Shown: positions 9,024-18,096, counted from the stretch's first letter. The stretch is 64,000 nt of DNA from Chloroflexota bacterium (GCA_016875735.1 VGOW01000001.1:62001-126000); one strand, 5' to 3'. The notes: generated by a model from the letters alone, not told the origin. Made by a program: numbers and translations.

Positions 9024-10706
9024 CTACCGACTCTTCTCAACCTTCGCCCAAGAATCTTTCAGCCCCACCGTGCGGTTGAACACAAGTTTGCCGTTGGCCG
9101 AGTCGGGGTCAACGCAAAAGTAGCCGCTGCGCTCGAACTGATAGCGACTGCCATGGGCCGCGCCCTTCACGCTCGGCTCCACAAAACACATCGGCAACAC
9201 TTCCAGTGAGTTGGGGTTGAGGTTGTCGAGGAAGGTTTTGCCCTCGGGTACGTCGTCGGGATTCTCTTTGGCGAACAGCCGATCGTACAACCGCACTTCG
9301 GCTTGCACTGCGTGGGGCGCCGACACCCAGTGAATGGTGGACTTCACCTTTCGCCCATCGGGGGCGTCGCCGCCGCGCGTGGCCGGATCATATGTGCAGC
9401 GCAGTTCGACGATTTGCCCATTGGCGTCTTTCACCACTCCCACGCATTTGACGAAGTAAGCGTATCGCAAGCGCACTTCGCGCCCCGGCGATAAACGGTA
9501 GTATTTCGGCGGCGGCGTCTCCCGGAAGTCGTCTTGCTCGATATACAGTTCGCGACTGAAGGGCGCTTTGCGAGTCCCGGCCGAGGCGTCTTCGGGATTG
9601 TTGATCGCCTCCATCTCCTCGACTTGCCCTTCGGGATAATTCTCGATCACCACCTTCAATGGCTTGAGCACGCCCATCACTCGCGCGGCGCGTTTGTTGA
9701 GGTCTTCGCGGACGCAGTGTTCGAGCAGGGTCACGTCGGCCACACTGTCGTTTTTGGCGACGCCGATGCGGGCGCAGAAGTCGCGGATCGATTCGGGGGT
9801 GTAGCCGCGCCGCCGCAACCCGGAAAGGGTGGGCATGCGCGGATCGTCCCAGCCGCGCACGCGGCCCTCTTTCACCAATTGCAGAAGGCGGCGTTTGCTC
9901 AACAGCGTATACGAGAGGTTGAGGCGGGCAAATTCGATTTGGCGCGGGTGATAGATTTCGAGCGTGTCGAGATACCAGTCGTACAACGGGCGGTGAATCT
10001 CGTATTCGAGCGAACACAACGAGTGAGTGATGCCTTCGATGGAATCCGACTGCCCGTGCGCGAAATCGTAGAGCGGATAGATGCGCCACTGGTCGCCAGT
10101 GCGGTGGTGGGCGGCGTGCAGAATGCGGTACATCACCGGATCGCGCAGGTTGATGTTGCCGGAGGCCATATCAATTTTGGCGCGCAGGGTGCGCGCGCCG
10201 TCGGGGAACTCACCGGCGCGCATTCGAGCAAACAGATCGAGATTCTCTTCCACTGAGCGGTTGCGATACGGGCTGTCTTTGCCCGGCTCGGTGAGCGTGC
10301 CGCGATACTCGCGCATCTCGTCGGGAGTGAGATCGCACACGTAGGCTTTGCCCTTTTTGATCAACTGCACGGCCCATTCGTACAACTGCTCGAAATAATC
10401 CGAAGCGTAATACAAACGATCTTCCCAATCGAAGCCGAGCCAGCGAATGTCGGCCATGATCATGTCCACGTATTCCTGCTCTTCTTTCACCGGGTTGGTG
10501 TCGTCGAAGCGCAAATTGCACTGGCCCCCAAACTCGGCGGCGATGCCGAAATCGACGGCGATGGCTTTGGCGTGGCCGATGTGCAAATAACCGTTGGGTT
10601 CGGGCGGGAAGCGTGTGTGAACTCTGGTGTATCGTCCCGATTTCAAATCTTCGGCGACGGCGGCGCGGATGAAGTCGGTGGGTTGAGAAGTGGGTTCTGG
10701 AATCAT
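9024..10706 (-). CDS. glnS: Glutaminyl-tRNA synthetase
   Basis: The 560-residue class Ib synthetase attaches glutamine directly to tRNA-Gln. The HIGH motif is in [15 protein letters not shown] (His42-His45) and the KMSKS-type loop reads [10 protein letters not shown]. GlnRS-specific blocks include [36 protein letters not shown] and [20 protein letters not shown], and the C-terminal beta-barrel anticodon domain is complete. Many bacteria lack this enzyme and make Gln-tRNA through GatCAB instead. Its presence together with gltX and tRNA-Gln in the same 7 kb points to direct charging. A candidate extended -10 (TGA-TACACT, about 10750-10755, minus strand) lies 45 bases before the start. Confidence 0.97.
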   Translation of the reverse strand: MIPEPTSQPTDFIRAAVAEDLKSGRYTRVHTRFPPEPNGYLHIGHAKAIAVDFGIAAEFGGQCNLRFDDTNPVKEEQEYVDMIMADIRWLGFDWEDRLYYASDYFEQLYEWAVQLIKKGKAYVCDLTPDEMREYRGTLTEPGKDSPYRNRSVEENLDLFARMRAGEFPDGARTLRAKIDMASGNINLRDPVMYRILHAAHHRTGDQWRIYPLYDFAHGQSDSIEGITHSLCSLEYEIHRPLYDWYLDTLEIYHPRQIEFARLNLSYTLLSKRRLLQLVKEGRVRGWDDPRMPTLSGLRRRGYTPESIRDFCARIGVAKNDSVADVTLLEHCVREDLNKRAARVMGVLKPLKVVIENYPEGQVEEMEAINNPEDASAGTRKAPFSRELYIEQDDFRETPPPKYYRLSPGREVRLRYAYFVKCVGVVKDANGQIVELRCTYDPATRGGDAPDGRKVKSTIHWVSAPHAVQAEVRLYDRLFAKENPDDVPEGKTFLDNLNPNSLEVLPMCFVEPSVKGAAHGSRYQFERSGYFCVDPDSANGKLVFNRTVGLKDSWAKVEKSR

Positions 10707-11056
10707 GAGTGGGGCAACTTATAAACGGATTGTGCGAAGATTGCCCCCAAGTGTATCATTAGACGCGCCCGGCGAGGCAGACGAGTTGCGGAGTCCCTTG
10801 CCAAATACAAAGGCTTCGTGCCACTTCGTGTGGCTTCGCGGATTCAATCGGTGACCGCGCCCGATTTATCCGCCGGAGAACGAGGAGCGTTTTGCCAGCA
10901 CTGCTCCGCGCCGCTCCCGCCAGGCATAGAGCCGCGCATAGAGGTGCGTGATCAGGCTCCGAAGAAAAGCATCGACGCGCTGTGACGGCGTGAGGGTCAT
11001 AATTTGAGTGTTGCAAGAGCCATGCCACTTTTTCTAAAGAACAGGAACCCAAAACA
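10707..11056. other. Intergenic stretch without a convincing gene
   Basis: This 350-base divergent space between glnS and the HAD gene has short open frames with no recognisable composition or motifs. It contains a probable glnS promoter near 10750 on the minus strand and degenerate repeat words such as CAAAGGCTTCGTGCCACTTC and GTGTGGCTTCGCGG (about 10788-10838), related to the CAAAG/CTTTG repeats seen at 51003 and 60010. AGGAACCC, 9 bases before the HAD start, may act as ribosome binding site. Confidence 0.5.
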
Positions 11057-11800
11057 ATGTCCATTTTGAGATCGGGGCCGCCGGGATTCGATCCGGCGCT
11101 GATCGTCTTCGACAAAGACGGCACACTGATTCATTTCGACGCCATGTGGGGTGGATGGGTGACCGAGCTGGCCGACCGGCTGGACGCCGACTCGGGGCTC
11201 TCCGCGCGCGGCCCGTTGTTCGAAGCCATGGGCTACGATGCCCCGAGCGGGCGAGTGCTCACCCACGGCCAACTCGCCACCGCGCCCCTCGCCGTTCTCC
11301 GCAAACTCACGGTGGGTGTGATGCTCGAACGCGGGCTGAACGCAACCGAAGCCGAGCGAGCCGTCGCCGCCGCGTGGTTCATGCCCGACGCAATGGCCTT
11401 AGCCAAACCGCTCACAGATATACCGATGCTGTTCCGAGAGTTGAAACGCGCGAGCGTGAAGATCGCCATTGCCACCACCGACGACCGCGAGCCGACCGAC
11501 GCCATGATCGGCGGATTCGGCCTGCGCGAGTTCGTGGATGCCAGCGTGTGCGCCGACGACGGCCTGCCGGTGAAGCCCGCGCCCGATATGATCATCTCCA
11601 TCTGCAATCGGTTGGGGGTGCCGCCGGAGCAAACGGTGATGGTGGGCGACTCGATTCACGACATGCGCATGGGCCGCGCCGCCGGAGTGCGTTGGGTGGT
11701 GGGGGTGCTCACCGGAGTCGGCTCGGCGGAGATGCTCTCCCCGTTGGCTGATGTGGTGCTCGAATCTGTGAATGAACTGTTTAGCCTGAATTCGGCATGA
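11057..11800 (+). CDS. HAD-superfamily hydrolase, phosphoglycolate phosphatase-like
   Basis: The 247-residue protein carries the four HAD motifs. Motif I is VFDKDGTLIHFD with the nucleophile Asp; motif II is the Thr in IAIATTDDREP; motif III is the Lys in LPVKPAPDMI; motif IV is VMVGDSIHDMRMG. A helical cap lies between motifs I and II, as in the Gph-type subfamily. Such enzymes remove phosphate from small metabolites. 2-phosphoglycolate is one possible substrate and would make sense in a RuBisCO-bearing organism, but substrate cannot be told from sequence. It is monocistronic here, preceded by a weak AGGA ribosome binding site. Confidence 0.85.
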   Translation: MSILRSGPPGFDPALIVFDKDGTLIHFDAMWGGWVTELADRLDADSGLSARGPLFEAMGYDAPSGRVLTHGQLATAPLAVLRKLTVGVMLERGLNATEAERAVAAAWFMPDAMALAKPLTDIPMLFRELKRASVKIAIATTDDREPTDAMIGGFGLREFVDASVCADDGLPVKPAPDMIISICNRLGVPPEQTVMVGDSIHDMRMGRAAGVRWVVGVLTGVGSAEMLSPLADVVLESVNELFSLNSA

Positions 11801-11840
11801 CGGGCAAGTTTATTGTACACGGATGAACACGGATGTTCTG

Positions 11841-11974
11841 TAGATCACGAAAGCATCCTGAGCGAAGCGCGGCGTAGTCCCGCGCGTAGTCGAAGGATGC
11901 GGGCGCGAGAATCGCACTCTTCGACTACGGCCCGCTACGCGGGCCTCCGCTCAGAGTGCTTCTCTCGTGATCTA
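11841..11974 (-). repeat. Palindromic MITE-like element, copy A
   Basis: About 134 bases bounded by the perfect inverted ends TAGATCACGA and TCGTGATCTA. Inside are further inverted words, including GGCCCGC-TAC-GCGGGCC (11929-11945). In reverse complement it aligns along its whole length with the element at 60089-60226. In the internal hairpin a C:G pair here is replaced by a T:A pair there, so base pairing is conserved while sequence changes. No reading frame is encoded. It lies between the HAD gene and the minus-strand L,D-transpeptidase gene, just after ACGGATGAACACGGATG words. Confidence 0.85.
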
Positions 11975-12009
11975 CTGATTATTCTGTTGTTTTTTGATCC
12001 GTGCGCTCG

Positions 12010-12897
12010 TCACCACTGAATCGTGACCGGTGTGCCGACCTCGGCCCAGTTGTAAAGCGTGGCCGAGTTCGTGTCGTCTAAAATCACACAGCCATACGAC
12101 ACCGGCGTGCCCAGCCAACCGGCCCACAACTTTTGCCCATTGGAGAGAATGGGCAGGGCGTGAATGCCGTTCTGCAACCGCCCCGCCCAATAGATGCCAA
12201 GCCAATACGGCATCTGCAAATTCCAAGTGTAAGCGTACGCATTCGGAATTTTGTTGAGCACGCTGTAGTTGCCGGGCGCAGTGTCGCGCCCGCGCTCTCC
12301 GGTGGAAGCCACCCACGACCAGATCACGTTCCCGTTTTCGTACACGTACATGTGCTGTTCGGAGATGTCCACCAGAATCAGTTTGCTGGCCGCAGGCACA
12401 GCCGGAGCCGATGGCTCGACGGGGGCCGATGCCGTGCCGCCCGGAATGACCAGCACTTGCCCGTAAAAGATTCGGTCGGGGTTGGCAATGTTGTTGGCCA
12501 CCGCGAGTTGGCCGGTGGTGAGGCCGAAGCGCCGGGCGATGCTGTTCAACGTTTCGCCGCGCGCCACGGTGTATGTCGAGGGGATAGAGGTTGATTCAGC
12601 GGAGGCGGCGGAATCGGTGGGGGGCGCAGATTCCGTTGACGGCGCGGGGGCGGCTTCTACTTGAGTCGCCGTCTCGCCGCTCACGGGAATTCTCAGTTGT
12701 TGCCCGACATAAATCTTTGTCGAGTCGATTCCGTTGGCCGCCGCAATCGTCTGCCACGGCACGCCGTATTTGAGCCCGATGCGAAAAAGATTCTCGCCGG
12801 GCTGAACGGTGTGAATGATGTCATCGGCCAACGCCGCGCCCGGCAAAGCCAGCGCAAGAAGCAACGAGAGCAATAGAGCAAATTGAATAGCGCGCAT
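12010..12897 (-). CDS. LysM-repeat L,D-transpeptidase (YkuD domain), secreted
   Basis: The 295-residue protein starts with a Sec signal peptide (MRAIQFALLLSLLLALALPG, cleavage near ALA-DD). Two LysM modules follow (IHTVQPGENLFRIGLKYGV and YTVARGETLNSIARRFGL), which bind peptidoglycan, separated by a Ser/Ala/Glu-rich linker. The C-terminal YkuD domain has the catalytic His246 in NGIHALP and Cys270 in SYGCVIL. The enzyme forms 3-3 cross-links or attaches proteins to the wall. The ATG at 12897 was preferred over an upstream in-frame ATG (12954) because GGGAGGAG stands seven bases before it and it begins exactly at the signal peptide. A -10-like TACAAT on the minus strand lies near 13075, beyond the intervening repeat. 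Confidence 0.9.
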   Translation of the reverse strand: MRAIQFALLLSLLLALALPGAALADDIIHTVQPGENLFRIGLKYGVPWQTIAAANGIDSTKIYVGQQLRIPVSGETATQVEAAPAPSTESAPPTDSAASAESTSIPSTYTVARGETLNSIARRFGLTTGQLAVANNIANPDRIFYGQVLVIPGGTASAPVEPSAPAVPAASKLILVDISEQHMYVYENGNVIWSWVASTGERGRDTAPGNYSVLNKIPNAYAYTWNLQMPYWLGIYWAGRLQNGIHALPILSNGQKLWAGWLGTPVSYGCVILDDTNSATLYNWAEVGTPVTIQW

Positions 12898-12949
12898 GAG
12901 ACTCCTCCCGGCGCATGGCAGCTGCTGCAAAGCAACCACATTGCGAATT

Positions 12950-13039
12950 GTCATTGCGAGGAGCGCAGCGACGACGCAATCTACGGGCTATGTTTGAGAT
13001 TGCTTCGCCGCCCCCGCCGGGGAGCGGCGAAGCAATGAC
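12950..13039. repeat. Palindromic repeat (CATTGCGAGGAGCG type)
   Basis: Outer arms GTCATTGC and GCAATGAC enclose a strong inner hairpin in which ATTGCTTCGCCGC (12999-13011) pairs perfectly over 13 bases with GCGGCGAAGCAAT (13024-13036). The sequence type, with GAGGAGCGCAGCGACGACGC, resembles dispersed intergenic palindromes known from many bacteria. It separates the L,D-transpeptidase start from its likely promoter. Confidence 0.75.
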
Positions 13040-13159
13040 AGTCGAGCAACTTCGCTGTTACCGTGCCGATGCATTGTAGCAACTTGCCGCCGGGTCAACA
13101 TCTCAGGCCGATTGCAAAGTATGGCCGCGAGCGGCAGAAACCGCAACCCGCCCCCATGC

Positions 13160-13165
13160 TATAAT
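13160..13165 (+). promoter_or_regulatory. Extended -10 promoter element for smc
   Basis: ATGC-TATAAT (TGN extension plus consensus -10) lies about 98 bases before the smc ATG. The leader that follows contains the hairpin at 13196-13230. Confidence 0.55.
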
Positions 13166-13195
13166 CGCGCGGCGTCCAATTGACCCCACCCCCAA

Positions 13196-13230
13196 CCCCT
13201 CCCCAAAAGGAAAACGCTTTTGGAGAGGGG
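13196..13230 (+). repeat. Hairpin in the smc leader
   Basis: CCCCTCCCCAAAAG and CTTTTGGAGAGGGG pair at 13 of 14 positions with a seven-base loop. It sits in the presumed 5' untranslated region, 32 bases before the smc start, and could be a dispersed repeat or an RNA element affecting smc translation; nothing distinguishes these. Confidence 0.5.
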
Positions 13231-13262
13231 AGCACCGCCACCCGCCATTCGCCATTCGCTAA

Positions 13263-16200
13263 ATGCCCTCTCGCCTCAAATCCCTCGAACTCATCGGCTA
13301 CAAAACCTTCGCCAGCAAATCGCACTTTGTATTCGGCGAACGCATCACCGCCATCGTCGGCCCCAACGGCAGCGGCAAAAGCAACATCGCCGACGCCATC
13401 CGCTGGGTGCTGGGCGAGCAGTCGTTCTCGCTTCTGCGCGGCAAGAAAACCGAAGACATGATCTTCGCCGGGAGCGAACTGCGCGCCCGGGCCAACATGG
13501 CGCAGGCCACCGTCACCTTCGACAACTCCGACGGCTGGCTGCCCATCGACTTCGCCGAAGTAAGCATCGCCCGCCGCGCGTACCGCGACGGGCAGAACGA
13601 ATATCTGCTCAACGGCCAGCGCACGCGCCTGCGCGACATTGCCGAACTGCTGGGCAAAGTGGGGCTGGCCGAACGCACTTACACGGTGGTGGGGCAAGGC
13701 ATGGTGGATACCGCCCTCTCGCTCCGCGCCGAAGAGCGCCGCGCCCTGTTCGAGGAAGCGGCAGGCATCGGAATCTATCGGAGCAAACGCGAAGACGCCC
13801 TCCGCAAACTCGAACAGACCCAGCACAACCTCGAGCGCGTGCACGACATCCTCGCCGAGATCAAACCGCGACTCAAAACGCTGGAGCGGCAGGCGCAACG
13901 CGCGCGCGACTACAATCAAGTGAAAGCCGAACTCGATGGCGTGCTCAAAATTTGGTACGGCTTCCACTGGCACTCGGCGCAGGCTAACCTCAGCGCCGCC
14001 CGCCAAATGGCCGAGACGCAATCCGAAACCGTCGAAAGCCTGCGCAGTGAACAGCACGCCCTCGACCGCGCGCTCGCCGATCTGCGCGCCCGCCTCAACG
14101 CTTTGCGCGGCCAACTCAACCGCTGGCAAAGCGAGTCGTCGGAAGTGCATTCACACGCCGAAGCCCTCAGCCGCCGCCTCGCCGTCGCCGACGAGCGCCT
14201 GCGCTCCTTTGACGAACAGCGCCAATCGCTCATCGCCGATCTGGGATCGCTCGAATCCGATCACGCTTCTCAACTCAAGCAATTCGATGCGGCCCGCGCC
14301 GAACTCGAACGACTGCAAGCCGAGCGCAACACCGCCCGCGCCGAACTCGAAGCCCTCGAAGGCTCGCGCGCCCGCCGCGAAACCGAGCGCAAACGAGTGG
14401 CCGACGAAGTCGCCGAGGCCAAAGAGCGCGCCGCCGCCATCGCCGCGCAGATCAACGAACGCGCCGCGCGCCGGGCCGCCATCACTCACGAGCGCGAGCG
14501 GCTGGCCGCGGCCTCCGCCGAACAATCGCATTCGCTCTCCGCCGCCGAAGCCATCGTGGCCGAAAAGCAAAACACCCTCGCCGAGCGCGACGCCGAAGCG
14601 CAAGCCGCGCTGGCCCGCATCGCCGACTCCGACTCCGAACTCCAGCGCATCGCCGAACGCATCGCCCGCGCCGAAAGCGAACTCGCCAGCCTGCACGCCC
14701 GCCTCGCCGGGGCGATGACCGCCGAAGGCAAACTCACCGCCCGCGCCGAAGCATTGGCTCAACTGCGCGCCGCGCCGGGCGGCAGTTCCGGCGGCCTGCA
14801 AGCACTGCGCCTCGCCGCCCGCGACAACAAATTGAATCTGCGCGGCGAACTGGCCGACATCATTATTGTGCCGCCCGAACTCGACGCCGCCGTGGCCGCC
14901 GCGCTCGGGCAATTCATCAACGCCGCCGTGATCGACGAGGCCGACTCCGCGCTCGACCTCCTCGGCGCAACCGAAGGCCGCGCCGCGCTCCTGCCCCTCT
15001 CCAAACTCAAGCCGACTCCGATCAACACACCACTGTACGATCCCGATCTCATCGGCATCGCCGCCGAACTCGTGTCGAGCGATGCGCGCCACCGCGCCGT
15101 GGTCGAAACTGCGATCGGGCATGTTGTCGTCGTTCGCACGCGCGAGGCCGCCAAACGAATCGCGCCCGCCCTGCCGCCCGGCGCGTTTGCCGTCACCCTC
15201 GACGGCGAACTTTTTTTCGCCAGTGGCGCGATCATCGCCGGGCGCGACTCGGAAACGGAGTCGGCTTCCGCTCTGGCCCTCGCCCGCGAACAGCGCGAAC
15301 TGCCTCTCGCCATCAGCCGCGCTCAAGCCGAACGGCATGATCTCGAAAACGAACGCGATCGCTTCGAGGCCGAACTGCGGCAACTCCGATCCGAGCGGGA
15401 CGCCGCCACTGAAACCGCGCGCCGACTCCAAACCGCCGAGCGCGCGGCCGCCGCCGCCCGCGACTCGGCCCGCCTCGATCTGCAACGCGCCGAAACTCAA
15501 GTGCGCCTTCACCGCGATCAAATCTCCAATTACCAATCGCTGATCTCTCAGACTCACTCCTCTGAAACTGCGCTCGATTCCGAAATCTCCGCCCTCGCCG
15601 CCACTGCCGCCGAAGCCGAGGCCGCCGCCCGCGCTCTCGCCAATCAAACGCTGGAACTCACCGGCGATGAACTGGCCGGGCGAATCGCCGAGTGGCAAAC
15701 CAAAGCCGCGGTGGCCGCGCGCGCCGCCGCCGATTCGGAGATGCGGCTGGGCGACATGCAAGCCGCGCTCCAGCGCGTCACCGCCGTCATCGAAATTCGC
15801 AAAACGCGAATCGAGTCGGTCGTTTCCGAAAGCGAGAGTTTTCTCGCCAGCCTCGCCGACGACCGCGCGCAACTCGCGGCGCTCGAACTCCAAATCTCAA
15901 ATCTCAAATCTCAAACCGAACCCGCACTGAGAACGTTGGCGCATCTCGAATCGGAACTGACGGCAGTGGAAAGCGCGGAGACGGAGACGCACGCCAGCCT
16001 GCATGCCGCCGAGCGAATGCACGCCGATCTGCAATTGGATTATGCGCGGAAGAAAGATGAGATCGAAGCCCTGCGGCGGCAAGTGACGGACGACTTCGGG
16101 TTGGTGGCTTTCGATTACAGTGAGGAGATGCCCGGCCCCACTCCCCTGCCCCTCGAAGGCGTGGTGGAGCATTTGCCGCAAGTGGAAACCCTGCCCGACG

Positions 16201-16859
16201 GCCTCGAAGATTTGCTCAATCGCCGCCGCGCTCAACTCAAACGCATGGGGGCCATCAACCCCGAGGCGCTCAACGAGTTCACCGAAGTGAAAGAGCGGCA
16301 CGATTTTCTCGTAGCGCAGGTGTCCGATCTCGAAGCCGCCGCCGCGCAATTGCGCGAAGTGATCGCTGAGCTCGACGCGCTGATGGAGCGCGAGTTCCGC
16401 AAAACGTTCGACGCGGTGGCCGAGCAATTCAAAGAAACGTTCTCGCGGCTGTTCGGCGGCGGCACGGCCAAACTCATCCTCACCGAGCCGGATAACTTCA
16501 CCCAAACCGGCATCGACATCATCGCCCGTTTGCCGGGGCGCAAACAGCAGGGCTTGGCCTTGCTCTCTGGCGGCGAGCGCGCGCTCACCGCTTCGGCCTT
16601 GCTGTTCGCGTTGCTTCGCGTGAACCCGCCGCCGTTCGCCATGCTCGACGAAGTGGACGCCGCGCTCGACGAAGCCAACGTGGGCCGCTTCCGCGATCTG
16701 CTTTCGGAACTCAGCCAGTCCACACAGTTCGTCATCATCACCCACAATCGCAACACGGTGCAAGCCGCCGACACCGTGTACGGCATCTCCATGGGCGCCG
16801 ACTCAGCGAGTCAGGCCATCAGTCTGAAGTTGGATGGGGAGAAGGTGGCGCAGGGGTGA
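13263..16859 (+). CDS. smc: Chromosome segregation ATPase SMC
   Basis: The 1198-residue protein has the full SMC plan. The N-terminal ATPase half carries Walker A GPNGSGKS (residues 33-40) and the Q-loop region around WVLGEQSF. Long Ala/Glu/Arg-rich coiled coils follow, with a hinge at roughly residues 505-625 (GLQALRLAARDNKLNLRGEL through the INAAVIDEADSAL block). The second coil leads to a C-terminal half with signature LLSGGERALTASALL (1100-1114) and Walker B MLDEVDAALDE (Asp1129, Glu1130). SMC dimers compact and segregate chromosomes with ScpA/B, whose genes are not in the window. The last 32 codons are duplicated 811 bases downstream beside a toxin-antitoxin pair. Confidence 0.97.
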   Translation: MPSRLKSLELIGYKTFASKSHFVFGERITAIVGPNGSGKSNIADAIRWVLGEQSFSLLRGKKTEDMIFAGSELRARANMAQATVTFDNSDGWLPIDFAEVSIARRAYRDGQNEYLLNGQRTRLRDIAELLGKVGLAERTYTVVGQGMVDTALSLRAEERRALFEEAAGIGIYRSKREDALRKLEQTQHNLERVHDILAEIKPRLKTLERQAQRARDYNQVKAELDGVLKIWYGFHWHSAQANLSAARQMAETQSETVESLRSEQHALDRALADLRARLNALRGQLNRWQSESSEVHSHAEALSRRLAVADERLRSFDEQRQSLIADLGSLESDHASQLKQFDAARAELERLQAERNTARAELEALEGSRARRETERKRVADEVAEAKERAAAIAAQINERAARRAAITHERERLAAASAEQSHSLSAAEAIVAEKQNTLAERDAEAQAALARIADSDSELQRIAERIARAESELASLHARLAGAMTAEGKLTARAEALAQLRAAPGGSSGGLQALRLAARDNKLNLRGELADIIIVPPELDAAVAAALGQFINAAVIDEADSALDLLGATEGRAALLPLSKLKPTPINTPLYDPDLIGIAAELVSSDARHRAVVETAIGHVVVVRTREAAKRIAPALPPGAFAVTLDGELFFASGAIIAGRDSETESASALALAREQRELPLAISRAQAERHDLENERDRFEAELRQLRSERDAATETARRLQTAERAAAAARDSARLDLQRAETQVRLHRDQISNYQSLISQTHSSETALDSEISALAATAAEAEAAARALANQTLELTGDELAGRIAEWQTKAAVAARAAADSEMRLGDMQAALQRVTAVIEIRKTRIESVVSESESFLASLADDRAQLAALELQISNLKSQTEPALRTLAHLESELTAVESAETETHASLHAAERMHADLQLDYARKKDEIEALRRQVTDDFGLVAFDYSEEMPGPTPLPLEGVVEHLPQVETLPDGLEDLLNRRRAQLKRMGAINPEALNEFTEVKERHDFLVAQVSDLEAAAAQLREVIAELDALMEREFRKTFDAVAEQFKETFSRLFGGGTAKLILTEPDNFTQTGIDIIARLPGRKQQGLALLSGGERALTASALLFALLRVNPPPFAMLDEVDAALDEANVGRFRDLLSELSQSTQFVIITHNRNTVQAADTVYGISMGADSASQAISLKLDGEKVAQG

Positions 16860-16871
16860 AGTTCCATCGCC
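16765..16871 (+). repeat. Direct repeat copy 1 (3' end of smc)
   Basis: 107 bases covering the last codons and stop of smc plus 12 bases beyond it. It matches 17576-17682 at 103 of 107 positions. Between the copies lies a HigBA-like toxin-antitoxin pair, giving an 811-base repeat unit. Confidence 0.9.
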
Positions 16872-16883
16872 CTCAAGTTGAGT

Positions 16884-17195
16884 TTACCCCGCGACGGCAA
16901 CATGAGGACGGATGCTTTTCAATTCATCCTGTTCGGCCTGTTGAGCATGATACAAATCCCAGCGTAATTGTACGTTCATCCAAAAATCTGCCGACACGCC
17001 GTAAAACTTTGCCAGCCGCAAAGCCGTGCTGGGCGTAATGCCCCGGCGCTCATTGATGATTTCGTTGATCCGCTGATAGGGCACATGAATCGCATCGGCC
17101 AAGTCGCGTTGGGTTAAACCCATTGGCGTCAAGAATTCTTCCAAAAGCATTTCGCCCGGATGAGTAGGAAGGCGGTGGGTCGGAACGCGTATCAT
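16884..17195 (-). CDS. higA: HigA-type antitoxin (XRE family)
   Basis: The 103-residue helix-turn-helix protein matches the HigA/VapI antitoxin group. It contains THPGEMLLEEFLTPMGLTQR, the recognition region DLADAIHVPYQRINEIINER, and TALRLAKFYGVSADFWMNVQ. Such antitoxins neutralise a RelE-fold toxin and repress the shared promoter. Its start lies 18 bases after the toxin stop, so the order is toxin first, as in other higBA loci. The pair is convergent with smc and sits in an insertion between two copies of the smc 3' end. Confidence 0.92.
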   Translation of the reverse strand: MIRVPTHRLPTHPGEMLLEEFLTPMGLTQRDLADAIHVPYQRINEIINERRGITPSTALRLAKFYGVSADFWMNVQLRWDLYHAQQAEQDELKSIRPHVAVAG

Positions 17196-17213
17196 AATGC
17201 ACCTGTGGGTTGA

Positions 17214-17507
17214 TTAGTGGTAATCGACAATTCCAACTTTATCGGGACCGGAAGCAGTCCACGCAAAACATATTCGGTGCTGTTCGTTGATGCGAATACT
17301 GTGCTGCCCTTTGCGGTCTCCGGTCAGGGCTTCGAGCCGGTTGCCCGGTGGAATCCGCAGCTCGTTCAAGGCGGTCACGGAGTCGAGTTGGTCAAGTTTC
17401 CGAACAGCGACTTTCCACAGCGACTCGGGGCAGATCGCGCGCGCCGCTTTTGTGTTTTTGCCGTTGAAAATATCCTCTGTGCCTTCGTCCTTGAAAGACA
17501 CTATCAT
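17214..17507 (-). CDS. higB: HigB-type toxin (RelE/ParE superfamily mRNA interferase)
   Basis: The 97-residue protein has the HigB pattern: a first strand MIVSFKDEGTEDIFNGKNTK, the helical ARAICPESLWKVAVRKLDQL, LRIPPGNRLEALTGDRKGQH, and the terminal strands SIRINEQHRICFAW and KVGIVDYH. Members cleave mRNA on the ribosome. An in-frame ATG 32 codons upstream exists, but that extension is the reverse strand of the duplicated smc end; the ATG at 17507 matches the family start. A -10 box TATTAT (17514-17519, minus strand) ends six bases before this ATG, suggesting a leaderless mRNA. higA follows in the same operon. Confidence 0.92.
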   Translation of the reverse strand: MIVSFKDEGTEDIFNGKNTKAARAICPESLWKVAVRKLDQLDSVTALNELRIPPGNRLEALTGDRKGQHSIRINEQHRICFAWTASGPDKVGIVDYH

Positions 17508-17513
17508 GTCGGT

Positions 17514-17519
17514 ATAATA
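17514..17519 (-). promoter_or_regulatory. -10 element of the higBA operon
   Basis: On the minus strand the sequence reads TTGCTG, 17 bases, TATTAT, then six bases to the higB ATG. The spacing is right for a sigma-70 promoter and transcription should begin at or next to the start codon. Confidence 0.55.
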
Positions 17520-17575
17520 GCATGGAAGTCGTGCTACAGCAAATACGCCCACTCGCCGACGGGCGCTGGCAAGAA

Positions 17576-17682
17576 CCGCCGACACCGTGTACGGCATCCC
17601 CATGGGCGCCGACTCAGCGAGTCAGGCGATCAGTCTGAAGTTGGATGTGGAAAAGGTGGCGCAGGGGTGAAGTTCCATCGCC
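17576..17682 (+). repeat. Direct repeat copy 2 (orphan smc 3' end)
   Basis: A detached copy of the last 107 bases of the smc locus with four substitutions. It keeps the smc reading frame and stop but has no upstream smc coding sequence, so it is a pseudogene fragment. It marks the outer boundary of the toxin-antitoxin insertion. Confidence 0.9.
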
Positions 17683-17693
17683 TGCCTGCAATA

Positions 17694-18038
17694 TCAGCCT
17701 GCTTCGATGTCTTCGCGGTTGTCGTTATTGCCTTGCAACCGACTGCGGAATGTCAGCATCGATCTCATCAGTTCCTTCAGATTCTCGAATTGCTCTTTGA
17801 TGCTTGCCATCTTCTCCGCCGGGAGACTGGCGAGCGATTGCCTGCCGCCCAAACCAGAAAGCAAAGCCGAATAGCTCTGATAAATCTTGCCCATCAGCTT
17901 CTGGCTCTCTAAAAATTTTGCGTCTGTCACTGTCGATTCGGCATTGGGGAAGTTGCCGAACTCATACTCGAAGATTTCATTCTTGATTTCGCCCAAGAAC
18001 GCTCGATGCAATTCAACGGTCAGATGTTTATTGACCAA
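17694..18038 (-). CDS. Hypothetical protein, probably N-terminally truncated
   Basis: The 114-residue frame has natural protein composition (HLTVELHRAFLGEIKNEIFE, ESQKLMGKIYQSYSALLSGL, EQFENLKELMRSMLTFRSRL) with two likely amphipathic helices and no membrane segment. I do not recognise a family. There is no ATG: the only starts are TTG at 18038 and an internal Met, and the frame stays open upstream of the TTG to a stop near 18087, so it may be the remnant of a longer gene. It is AT-richer than the backbone. A minus-strand TATAAT (18164-18169) lies upstream. Confidence 0.5.
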   Translation of the reverse strand: MVNKHLTVELHRAFLGEIKNEIFEYEFGNFPNAESTVTDAKFLESQKLMGKIYQSYSALLSGLGGRQSLASLPAEKMASIKEQFENLKELMRSMLTFRSRLQGNNDNREDIEAG

Positions 18039-18096
18039 CCTGACCCGACCCTTGCTCTGACCCCAACCTGATCTAGTGATGGTTTCTCAGGACGCT

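Noticed and set aside
10759-11124. Minus-strand frame of 121 codons between glnS and the HAD gene
   Set aside because: It overlaps the HAD gene start, has no protein-like motif and contains repeat words; treated as non-coding.
14151-15893. A 580-codon open frame antisense to smc, and similar long antisense frames elsewhere
   Set aside because: They are Gly/Arg-rich mirror products of high-GC coding sequence in other frames, with no family motifs, and lie wholly inside genes with clear function.
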